Of a stretch of DNA of 64,000 nucleotides, positions 44,530 to 58,838 are shown one piece after another. The stretch covers positions 94,778,543-94,842,542 of the forward strand of contig CM075853.1 of the NCBI GenBank assembly GCA_037975125.1, given 5' to 3'. The position numbers and the translations under genes are program-made. The notes beneath the pieces are model-generated. The model was not told where the DNA came from and made no database searches. It saw only the letters and a program-made list of their open reading frames with translations. Numbering within the stretch: the stretch's first letter is position 1; each line of letters starts with the position of its first letter. This DNA is from Latrodectus hesperus. Lineage: Eukaryota; Arthropoda; Arachnida; Araneae; Theridiidae.

Positions 44530-45662
44530 ACGCACCGTGTAACGCCATCCGATGGATTTTTCACAGATATTTCTGCATTGTACAATAAGAAATCATCAAT
44601 CTAAAAAATACTTACTTTAAGAGATATGATTTTAACCACAAACTCTAAATGAATCAGTCTTCTAAGGATTTTACTATTAAAGAGTAAATCTGGACAACTC
44701 TGCCGTGAAAGGTCTTGCGCATAATCTCAATATTCTCTTAGTAATTTATTATTGCTTCTAACTGCTTTCAATCCCTCACTAAAAACATCGCATTTAATTG
44801 CTTCCTAGATAAAGAGGCTAATTGTACTATACGACTGACTCTCTCTCAAGCAAAAAACAGATCATTAATGTTGTCCTCTTTGAAGTTACGGGAACCGCTA
44901 TCTTTACTGTTGATGCTAAAATTGGTCTCAGTGCTAAGGAACATCTGGATCAATCCATTTTTATCATGGATAACTCCATTTTAATTAACTTGTTGTTTAT
45001 TTCAAATGCATTCAACAGTCATTGAGATATCATTTTACATTCCAGTAACATCTTGAAATCTGACCCAACCGGAGATCGTCGTGCTGCTAATGTCCACCCG
45101 CTATTGTTAGATAGGAAAAACATTGTCATCTCAGTATGTTAACCACGATATTTGACCATTCTTCAAAAAAAAAACGTAGTGGTTGGCTAAAATTTGCGGA
45201 TTTCATTTTTAGAAATAGGCAAAAGGATAAAATAACCTTACCCACTCTCTTAATTTCTCTTACCGCTTTTTATTTAGTGTTATTTCATCAGTTACCGGAA
45301 AAATATTGTAGTATTATATTAACCTTCCTTAACCTATTATTTGGAACTAGTTCTATCGGCGATGATCATCTGTTTAGCGAGTAGTGCATTGTTTAGCAAA
45401 TGAGAACATTTCAGTCTACTCTAGATCTTCCCAAACAATGAATTTTTATTTTTTCGTTTCTGTGAATTGTAAAAAATCCTTAAATGGCAACAAGAGTGAC
45501 TTATAATTTCAGCATCTTAGAATTTACTTGTCTTAGTACATTTTAACAGGAAGAAATCCTTATGTCATGGAACTCGTAAAGAGTAGCATCTTTGAGTCAA
45601 GCTGGGGTATCTGAAAGAGATTAATGCTCCTAAACTTCATTTCAATGGTTTGTTAATTTGGT
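44530..45662. other. Intergenic, no gene recognised
   Basis: Two frames (44822-45025, 67 codons; 45136-45384, 82 codons, the latter with a hydrophobic stretch) have no recognisable family. I do not call them genes. Confidence 0.55.
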
Positions 45663-45754
45663 TGTATCCATGGATTGGTGGTAAGGACTGTATCCATGGA
45701 TTGATGGTAAGGATTGTATCCATGGATTGATGGTATGGATTGTATCCATGGATT
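45663..45754. repeat. 26-bp minisatellite, about 3.5 copies
   Basis: Units start at 45663, 45689, 45715 and 45741 (partial): tgtatccatggattgatggt followed by aaggat, with one to two changes between units. Each carries the palindrome tccatgga. Confidence 0.95.
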
Positions 45755-48054
45755 CTGTCGATATTTTTATCCAGGGCTATTCCATGGATATTTTGACACA
45801 GCGTAATAAATGGTTTAACTTAATAATGGTAGTAATTGCCGATGCCTGTTGCTAGGCATTTTTGTCTTTCTCCTGTGTTATTGACTATAAGAAGGATTTT
45901 TCAGGTAGTGGATAATACTCACGCATTGCAACGGAGAAATTGAAACACTGAAGCATTTATCCGACACACGTGCAAGATATAAACACAATACATCATCTTT
46001 TTTGTTCAATAGCTGCTGCAATCACACTTATGATCTTTCACTCCAAAGAACGCATTTCTATCACTACTCCACTGTAAACTCAAACATAAATATTGGTAAT
46101 GACTTGAAGTTCACTTTAATTATGGGTCCTGTTGAAACAAGTCTCATGGGCATAAAATAACCATAAAGTGACAAATCAGCCAAATTACCGATTTCGTTTA
46201 GAGTTTTTTTAATGAAATTATTTTATTGGAAACGTAAAGGTAAGTTAAACGTTCAATGAATCTTCCACTATAGGAAAATTTACTAAAAATTAATTTTGAG
46301 AGTTTCTGTACATGCATGAGAGAAGCATTAATGCTCTGTGGTGAGTAATTTTATTTAAGATAGCATAAATTTTTCTGTCTGGTGTGAACAAGAACAGAAA
46401 TTTTTCTTGTTAACGAAACTGTTTTTATGTAGTTTAGGTTATTGTAATAAATTTCAGATAATCTTTCTTTGTTGACCTTATCAGCTCAACACAATGAAAT
46501 GCCTGAGATTATACCTTTGTGCTTCCAAGTTTCTATATCTTCCAACGAAAAATATTGGATTTCATACAACAATTGAAATTTATAAACAGCGTAGGCCAGT
46601 TTATAACAATGACCTTTTGAGTTTAGTATCGAATTCATTACCTTGTGGACATGACAGCGATGGATTTTTTTTTACCATGGTTCACAATATTTTATTGAAG
46701 ATTTTTATGCAGTTTATGCTAGAGAGAGAGAGAGATTAAATTATTCAAATGGATTTTCCTGATATGTGTTTTTTTTTCCGACAGATAATGACGAGTACAA
46801 GTGTAAACAAATCGCTACTTAAGTTATCATTCTCTTCTTTAAGCAGATTTACGCCAACAGTGGAGCATATGGCCTTATAGAATACTGAAACGTACAGGGG
46901 TCCTCTCACCATGATAGTTTTCGATTAAATCTAGTATTTTAACACATGTATTTATATACTAGTAAAGAAATATTTTAACACATGTCTCATCATTTCAAAC
47001 TCAGGTCATAAAACGATGACAGGATCTTTGCTGGTACCCTACATTTTACGCCACATTATGTAAGATCATTCTTGACTTTGTATTACACATTGGTACTTCC
47101 AGTTCAACATCTGGCCTTCTCCTTCATATGAGAATGATGCCTACAGCTTTTGTAATTTTAAGAAAACTTTTTAATGAATAGCACATTAACATATCGTATA
47201 AAGATAGCATTTTTAACTTCATCTTCTTTTTTTATTAAGTTTAAGTGATTCGGTTGACAGCTGTGCTGGCAGAATCTTTTTCACAGTAGCGGAGGACCAT
47301 CGAATCTTACAGAACATTTAAAGAACATACGCTGTATCAGCACAATGGCATTGGACTGAGTCATATGAGCATTATTTACAAGCAAATAATTAAGCCATTT
47401 TTAAGAAAGAATAAAATTCAAAATTTAAAAATATATTAACCACAGAAGAAATCAAATGTGAGTGATTTTAGATGCTATAGATTCTAAAAAGGGATGACGC
47501 AGTGATATATATATATAGTGAAGATTACGTATTAAATCCAGTATTTAAAGGAACGATTCATTTTCGGTCAGATTGTCCTGGATTCGAATATCTGTTAGGG
47601 AGAAGACTTGGAAATCGATTATTATTGCATTACTGATGATTTCACAGAAATTTAACAATAAAAATTTCTTTAACCCACTTTTAGAAAAATTTTAATTTTT
47701 AAAATTTTTTTAAAAAATTTATGAATAAAAGGTATACGCTTTTTATACTTTCATTATTTTATTAATTACGAAACATTAAAATATATGTACACTTTATAGC
47801 GATCATGTATTTCGATATCATTTATGATGTTTAGAGAACTACATGCTTTTACTGTTTAAGAGGAAATTTATTTTCTATTCAAAATGTTTTAAACTCGTTT
47901 TCCTTTATTTGTTGCCATGGTTATGAAAGAGCCCACATTTGCACGTACATAAATGCTTAGAATGTTTCAAATGAATACGATTTATTCTTATCAAAAGAAA
48001 ATGGCTATCGAGTAGATTTAGGTCACTATGAACACGACTGGATTGGACACTATT
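45755..48054. other. Intergenic, nothing recognised
   Basis: AT-rich with scattered short frames (46494-46739) without domain or splice context. A (GA)n run lies near 46723. A possible lone B box (TGGATTCGAATATC) near 47580 suggests one more SINE relic, too weak to call. Confidence 0.6.
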
Positions 48055-48090
48055 GAAGACTAAATCACACTAATATGTGATTTCGTCTTC
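48055..48090. repeat. 15-bp inverted repeat, one mismatch
   Basis: gaagactaaatcaca (48055-48069) and tgtgatttcgtcttc (48076-48090) with a 6-nt loop. Confidence 0.85.
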
Positions 48091-48139
48091 AAGTATTAAA
48101 AAAAGAGTGAATTAATAATCCGAAAACATTTACTTTCGC

Positions 48140-48440
48140 GCCATCTCGGTAAAGCACCCACGTCCATTCTTCTCCGCTTCGCCAAGGTGAAGGTTCTCTC
48201 GATGACGAAATGGTAAATAAAGAGAACCATAACAAACAGTCCAACAATGGATGCCCGGATGGTCAGAACGTCAAGGCCATCGCCAAGCAGAATGGGTCAG
48301 TGTGCCACGCAATCGCTAGTAAAGCACCACAAACATAGATGACCCGATGATGCGAGAGTCCAAGGCCTCGTCTTCTTCTGCACAAAATAGCCACACGAAG
48401 AGGTTAAAAGTTTAAGCTGCTCTTCTTGGAAGATCTCGAA
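48140..48440. other. GC-rich island with open frames on both strands (candidate exon)
   Basis: On the - strand a frame of about 55 codons reads, after an in-frame stop, through LTIRASIVGLFVMVLFIYHF and a basic cluster (AKRRR), like a membrane-anchor exon; a GT (gtaaat) follows shortly after. On the + strand an alternative polar frame (MVNKENHNKQSNNGCPDGQN and onward) is also open for about 56 codons. I cannot tell which, if either, is coding and recognise no family. Neighbouring sequence is AT-rich. Confidence 0.35.
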
Positions 48441-49129
48441 GCTTTTATCCATTTGCATCTTTTTTCCATTGCAGTGAGAAATCCAACGAGAAGGAATCTA
48501 TTTTGAAACTGATCGAGAATTAGGATGAACTGCTGGTCACTACCCCACGAGGGATTCATTTAAACTCAGAGTTATTATCCAAAATAACTGCGTAATAAAA
48601 TTGTGGATTCACTATTTTTTTAAGTATTTATTAAAAACAAACGTCCTGCCTAAAAAATAGTTTTTTAAAGTAAAATATTACTCTTAATTTCGTATTGTTT
48701 GTAGTTTCAGATTTATTAAAATTTAAAATATTTTTCGGTATTTTAAATTTAAATAAATAACAATTTAACTATCAAAATTATTATATATATGAACATGATC
48801 AAATATATTCTTGTTATTAATAAATTATACGAGATTCTTAAAACACATTATGTTTTTTGAATTAAAATTTATTATTATGTAAAACTTAAGAAACCAATCA
48901 TCTAAATGTATAAATATATACACATGTGCTAAATATTGTGTTGACTTATTTTTATAGTATCCGTCGGATTATTATAATTAAACAATTTTTAACCATTTTT
49001 TAAAAATTTGATATAAATATTATAATGAATAATTTCATATTTTTAAAAATCCTTTTGTTAAATTTATTATTTTATTCCTTTATTATTTTTTGTTCATCTT
49101 TTTCACCGAAATAGTAATTGAATGGACTT
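48441..49129. other. AT-rich intergenic region
   Basis: Nothing recognised. Confidence 0.7.
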
Positions 49130-49245
49130 CAGATGTACAATTCTCGGGTTCGATTCCCGCATCAAGTATGTACTTCAGTAAGTATGTAGTGGTTTGGAAT
49201 CCATATTAAACTGTAAGTCCCGGTCCAATTAATCCTCGAAATCAA
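49130..49245 (+). mobile_element. Truncated copy of the SINE family seen at 5760
   Basis: Shows the B-box region cgggttcgattcccgc, then gtagtggtttggaatccat and ctgtaagtcccggtccaatt, matching the 3' part of the 5760-5938 element. The 5' part of the tRNA head is degraded. Confidence 0.8.
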
Positions 49246-49809
49246 AATGTAATTATAGAACAATAGACAGCATATCCTTTATTTTAGTTTTTGCTATTTT
49301 TATGTGTTTGCAGTATTTGTTTTAATTTATTTGATTATATTATAATTTGTATCTTTGTAATATTTGTATTTTAATCTTTATCTGAATTTATATTTATCTA
49401 TAATACTTCAATTTATCATATCCTTTTCCATGATATTTTCCCCAGATGTTTCATATATTCATACTTAGGAGATATTATTTATTTCTGTTAATTAAATATT
49501 TCTTAAATAATTCCAATATTACATGATATTATTCCCGATAACTACCAACTTTTCCTCGGAGTTTTCTATTTCCTTTATTGTTCCATTGAATAGTATTGTT
49601 GAAAAGACAAAAAAAAAAAAAAAAAAAAAATTACATTTATAGTTACACTCTTTTTATGGAACTTCATTTATTTTTTATTTAAATCTTCTCGTAGAATCGA
49701 TAATTTTTTTTATCTTGACATAATGTCAACCATTTATTCTATAATTTGTACAGTTTACTACCGAAATTATTATAAATAGATTTCTTTCAATATTTCCCTA
49801 ATACCTTTT
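49246..49809. other. AT-rich intergenic region with poly-A run
   Basis: A 22-bp A run occupies 49609-49630; otherwise nothing recognised. Confidence 0.7.
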
Positions 49810-49822
49810 ACAATTGATATTT

Positions 49823-50219
49823 GAGCTCCAGGGGTTCAGTAGCTTCACGCCGCTTCTCGTAAGATCAGCATAGTGAAGCATCATTTGCCGCGGGCAGTGG
49901 TTGGGAGGGTGACCACGGTGTACTCTCCTTCACTGGGTTGCTGGAGCTCCGTGGGTTGGGGACGTGTCCACGTTAATCTGTGACGTCCAAAGTCCTTCCG
50001 CTGGTGTGGCGTGGATGTGGAGAAGAGAGTGCCAGCTCAGATGTGGCCTCGTCACCTGACCGTTGTTAAAAATTACGAGGCACCTTAAAAAGAGCAAAAG
50101 TCGTACTTTCACCTTCTTGGTGCTCTAATCTAAACGAAAGACGCTCCCTATTGACTTAATTCGCACTGCCAACGGCATAGCGAGCTTTACTTGTCCAAGT
50201 GTCATAAGCAACAACAACA
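49823..50219 (+). mobile_element. 5S-rRNA-headed SINE (SINE3-like), 13-bp duplication
   Basis: The first 110 bp resemble 5S rRNA: cgccgcttctcgtaagatca followed by gcatagtgaagcatc at 49849-49881 (box A region, compare 5S ...TTCTCGTCCGATCA...GAAGTTAAGCA) and ggttgggagggtgaccacgg at 49899-49918 (box C, compare TTGGATGGGTGACC). A central body and a 3' tail (gacttaattcgcactgccaa, cttgtccaagtgtcataagc, aacaacaacaa) follow. The perfect duplication acaattgatattt at 49810-49822 and 50220-50232 marks both ends. The tail is shared with the tRNA-headed SINE at 34122. The minus-strand frame at 49930-50112 is an artefact of it. Confidence 0.85.
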
Positions 50220-50232
50220 ACAATTGATATTT

Positions 50233-53790
<3,558 letters not shown>

Positions 53791-53794
53791 ATAT

Positions 53795-53855
53795 TCATCA
53801 TGACCTAGTGGTAAGTCTTCATAAGGCATAAAGTCCTGATTCCAAATCATTTACA
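53795..53855 (+). mobile_element. SINE head relic, same type as 44365-44525
   Basis: catgacctagtggtaag (A box) and gtcctgattccaaatc (B box) at the usual spacing; the rest of the element is not evident. Confidence 0.5.
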
Positions 53856-56800
53856 ATTTTTTGCTTACATAACAATAATTTTAGCTGCATTAATTATTTT
53901 AAGTAGAAAAAGTAATTGTAAAAAATAATATATTTTATAAAAACTAAGTTTAAAAAGTAAAATATAGATTATGTATAGAGAAAAGAAACAACGCCCAATT
54001 TTCTAATGCTATCAAGTAAAAACGAGTATTGTTGAAATATTGGATAAGTGATTTAATCAAAACTATAAAATTTGAATGTTTCCATATGGTTCAATAAAAT
54101 TTTATAATCCAAAATGTGGTTTCATTTAAATATTTGAACACAGTATTATTTTTTAATAAAATCTTTATTAAGTCAATGATGAAATTATTTGCTATTTATA
54201 TATTTTAAATGTGTTCAAAGCAATTTTCGATACATAATTTTTATTCACAGTTAATATAAATTTTCGTAGTATAAATATTAATATAAATTTCATTGCTCCA
54301 ACTTATTGAAATTGATGATATTATTATTCCCAAAGAACAAAAAAGATGTAAACACATAGTTTTTGAATTTTAATTTTGGTTTAATAATTTTTAAGAGAAA
54401 TTATTTTAATAGATTTAAAAAATTAATTTCACATAATTACAACTAAACAAAGTTATGCAAAATTAAATTTTTAAATTCCAAAATTTTAGTATTTTAGATT
54501 TTTTTAAATTTAATATATTTTTTAAAGCATTTTTACCATATTTTTTGAAGTATATTTAATGAGTTTTTAATGAAAATATTTAATAGTTATATGTTTTTTT
54601 CTACAAAATTATTTTCACACATTACGAAAAATTATTGAAATGTGATTATATAGTCAGTAATTAAAAAAAAGATTTTAATTATAATTTTTTAAAAAAAGGC
54701 ATTTTATAAATTAGATCATAGCAATAAATTTTGAAGGGAAAATGTGAATTACAGTTAAAAGGTATAATTAAATTATATAAATGAACTGAATATTTATATG
54801 ACAACGCACACAAAAATCATTTTTGATATTAAGAATATTCACACATATATAGATATGTATTAACAAAGGCTTAAGCTATAAAATGATACACTTTTATATA
54901 GGCAGCCCACCAGAAAATACAAAGGATCACACTATGAAATTGCTCACCTAATTAATTATGCATGTGGATATTGTAGACTATTTCATGTCTTATTGACTGA
55001 CATATCAACACAATAAACCATTATCAGTAGATAAGAATTAAAAATTTTTTTATTGATTTTTTTATTCTATTTGAAAAGAAATACACTGGTTATTAAAACC
55101 ACAGATGAAAGAATCAAATTTTAGTAAAATGTTATTCATTTTTATGTTTAAATTCTGAATTTCTACAAATATATTTTAATATAAAAATTATAAACGAGTT
55201 TTTTTCCCCAATTATATTGATACATTATTTAGATACTCATTTTCATTATTTCTATATACAAAATTGTGATTTCAATTCGCGAAAAACCGTCAATTTATAC
55301 TAAAAACAATAGTGAAACTATTCGTGAACCTTTATACATTTACTTTCAATAGCTCTTCACAAATTTCATAAACCACTTGATGTTATAATTTTTTGATAAA
55401 TTATCAGCAAATGTTGATAATTTTTTTATTATAGAGGAAGTAAAAAAGAAGGCATATAATTTTTTTTGAGAATGATTACTTCATCATTTCGACACGCCCT
55501 GAAGTCCTCTTTTTCAGAATTCATTTATAAAGTGAAATCACTTTCGTCAATATTTAGATTTCATATTCAAATGTCTTAAATATAACAAAAATCTGGTGGT
55601 TTTCTTGTTATCCAGTATACACGTTTCCACATACGTTTTCATAAAATCATTAAGACGTATATTCGATACATGAGATGTTTGTACGAAGAAAAAAGTAATC
55701 TTTTTTCTTCGTACAAACATCTTGTTGATTCATATCAAGTTAATTGTAACCTTGAATATTATAGTTTTAATTAATCATAATTTTACTGATATGAATTGCC
55801 AAAAGTTTAACTTGTAAAGCTAATTTTAAAGAAATTTTCATCATGGACGAAAGTGAAGATTGTAAAGAAGTTACTTTTGAATATTTCCTTACTAATCATG
55901 TGCATATAATGCAACGATTCAAGTACTGGTTTTCCTTGGTACGAATTATAGGGAACAATTGCAAACAAAATATCCGTCCGGCTTTGCTGAAACCAGTTAG
56001 ATACTTAATTGATTGATTCATTTAATGTAAGTAGAGCGTTGAAGTGATCAAATTCTTTAAGACAATGTAATTTTTTTTCCATATTTTATTTGTTCAAGTC
56101 GAGATATTAGTTTAAAGACCAAACCTTTCTTTGGTCTCAAAATTGAACATCTAAGAATATTATTGCATCTTAAATGGTGAATTTTCATTGAAAAGTTTGA
56201 ATGTTCAACTATCTGTAACTTTTTTAAATGTTTTTCTATTAAAGCTTTGACGCTGTTTTTAATTTTTTTAAATATTAATTATTTGATGATATCTTAATTT
56301 GCTTAAGATAATAGAGAATCACTCAAAGTATGTATATGTGAACTTGACAATCTTTGTTTCTTAGATGACAATAAATTTGGAAATACTGTTGAAGAAGCCG
56401 CTTGAGAAATGGAAGTCAACAAATATAAGTAAAACTATGTATATAATATATAGTTTTACTATGTATATAATATAAGTAATATTATGTAACCACTATGTAT
56501 AAGTAAAATGACACACACAATTTTTGATAAAACATTTATTATACAAATATATCTCATAAAACTGTACGACGTGCAATAAATAGATACAATTATTACTCGT
56601 TATTATTATTAAGCCACAATTTTATGTCCTGGTGGCTGAAAATCGAAGATTGCACCCATATCGACTATTTTTTCTTAAACTTATGCTGGAATATTTGAAA
56701 TATTCTATTATAAGATTCTTCAAACATTCTTTAAGAGTATATTAAAAAAGTTCCAGAAACTGTAATACTTAGAATATTAACAGTACATATTTTTTTCATA

Positions 56801-57059
56801 TTAAATAAGAAAAAAATATTGTATGATCTCAGCCTCATTGAATCAAAACTATATAATAACGGCGTTCAAATTTGATAGAATGGCAGAAATATCAGTGTAA
56901 ACATAAAATAACATTCTGCTGCCTCACAAAGTTTATGAGCACACTAATTTGTATGAATTTCATTCTATAAAGCTTTCGAAGTACTGATTACCGGTACTTT
57001 GGTACTGGTTTCGAAGCACAAGTTATCATCAATATGGCTTGTGATTCTTTTTCTCTTGA
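53856..57059. other. AT-rich intergenic region with one strong hairpin
   Basis: No coding signal. The 23-bp inverted repeat at 55673-55722 is the main structure; a smaller one (agtaaaactat/atagttttact) lies near 56430-56462. Confidence 0.65.
55673..55722. repeat. 23-bp perfect inverted repeat, 4-nt loop
   Basis: Arms 55673-55695 (agatgtttgtacgaagaa...) and 55700-55722 are perfect reverse complements around taat. The loop runs next to A/T homopolymers. Confidence 0.93.
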
Positions 57060-57391
57060 TACGACTGAACACGAGCTCAGCTGAATGATAACACTAAAAT
57101 ATGGCGACAGGTACACAAGATATCACAAATTTCAGGAATGGCAACGTTTGTTTTCCACATTCCAGTTCCACACAGAACATACACGTTATTTTTTCCCACC
57201 AGTACAGTGAAAAGTGGGCGGTGTGATTGTTGAGGTATGAAGCAGGAGAAGTTCGCTCCTCTTACGAAGAGTGGTTAGGATTGTGGAACAGGATTGAGAC
57301 GAAAATTAAAACTAAGTCAATAACAAGTCTTGATGAATGCTCACCAGAGAGCAGCAGCAGAAATGTCTATGTTAACGTCCTTAGAAGGTCG
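57060..57391 (+). other. Candidate orphan 5' exon with strong splice donor
   Basis: A GC-richer segment ends in AAGGTCG/gtaagtat at 57392, a near-consensus donor. An open frame of 55 codons (57227-57391) precedes it without a good ATG; an out-of-frame ATG at 57237 gives a 13-codon peptide. It could be a non-coding first exon of a gene continuing to the right of the window. No protein family is recognised, and the donor may be chance. Confidence 0.3.
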
Positions 57392-57433
57392 GTAAGTATC
57401 GCAAGTAAAATTATTAATTCTTCTGAAAGATAA

Positions 57434-58493
57434 AAGAAAACAAAATAGTTAGGGATATAATGAAATGATAACATTTATTTTTGAATATTTATTAATCTTT
57501 TAAATATTTTATAGAATTCTAACTATAGAATAACATCGGAATTTATAAAAACAATATTTTTTTGAAAAACTTATGAAAACAATTTCATAGAATTTTGAGA
57601 GAAATACTTGATAACTTTGATAATAACTGAATTTTTCTACACATGCATTTATATTTGGAAAGTAATTGAAACTATAGTTTCTAGAGAATTTGTAGTGTAT
57701 AAATTTATATTTCTAGATCTAAATCTAATAATCTATATTAAGGTTCCAAAAGTGTAGTTTGAAATTCAGATTGTAGTGTGACAGATCAGTCTTTTATGTT
57801 TGTTTCAGTAACAATAATTTTAGCAATTAATAGTATTATAATACACGCGTAGGAAATTACATCCAAAAGGATAGTTGTTAATATAATAAAAATTATTTGT
57901 TACCAAATGGGCAGAAAATACCAAATGTAATTAAGAAGTCTATATCATATCATTAACACAAACTCAATTTAGATATTTAACTGTATATGAAACCAAATTT
58001 TTTAATCTGTCTTGATATAAATCAGCTTTGCACAGTGAACAAGTTCTTGATAATTGTCTTCACAGTGATATGGAATCAATTTGAAAACAATTCAAGTCTT
58101 CACATTGATTTGATATCAGTGTGAAGACTGAACAAGACAAAAAATCTTGTTCCAGATTACTATGACTTGAAGGTAAAAATTCTCTATTCGGAGTGGAAGC
58201 TTCCGATTCCAGTCACTATTACGCAACAGAGGATGGACATTGTTACTTTTTTCTGCATGTGTGCCTGTTAGTTTTGAAAGCATACGAATTTTCAACTTTA
58301 AAATATGTAAATATTTCCTACTATTTATAAAAAATAATCGAAGAATGGAAAGCTCTGTGGATGTTATAAAAATACTTAATTTCATTAACACAAATTGATA
58401 TTAAGTCAAAAGTGTTAGATTTTCTTTCCGCTCTTAAACCATCTATTTTTTTTATCTCTATGACCATCTATTTTCAATTTTGAAGAGATAATA
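57434..58493. other. AT-rich intergenic region
   Basis: Nothing recognised apart from an imperfect palindrome (gtcttcacattgat/atcagtgtgaagac) at 58096-58128. Confidence 0.65.
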
Positions 58494-58838
58494 TTGATTT
58501 TGATAAGAATGACAAATCTGGCCTGTAAGGACATAATTCCAGATTACCAACTCGAGTTTAATAAATGGATGGGATCTCGTAATGTCAACCATGATGATGA
58601 CACCGTTTATTTACATGTCAAGGCATTCACTTCCTTTGATGATAAATTTCAAGTGCGGATATATTCTTTATTCATGAAAAACAATTTAGGATTTATAGTT
58701 CTAATCAAAACATGCGATTGTTCTAAATTTCTCATCGATTTCAATTTCTTTGATGCTTTTGGTAACTTACATTTTTCACCAGAAGAAACGGCGAAATACT
58801 CATCACAATCAATACATATTATCTCAGTCACTCTCTAA
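58494..58838 (+). CDS. Unrecognised 114-codon open frame (weak)
   Basis: Starts ATG in an AT-rich context and ends TAA. Composition is mixed rather than low-complexity (for example DDDTVYLHVKAFTSFDDKF and CDCSKFLIDFNFFDAFG), without a signal peptide, clear membrane segment or motif that I know. No splice partner was identified on either side and there is no homologue I can name. It is listed because it is the longest non-repeat frame in the right third of the window; it may well be chance or part of an old mobile element. Confidence 0.2.
   Translation: MILIRMTNLACKDIIPDYQLEFNKWMGSRNVNHDDDTVYLHVKAFTSFDDKFQVRIYSLFMKNNLGFIVLIKTCDCSKFLIDFNFFDAFGNLHFSPEETAKYSSQSIHIISVTL

Noticed and set aside
49840..49930. 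Functional 5S rRNA gene
   Set aside because: Only partial 5S similarity, no intact ends, and it heads a SINE with a 13-bp duplication.
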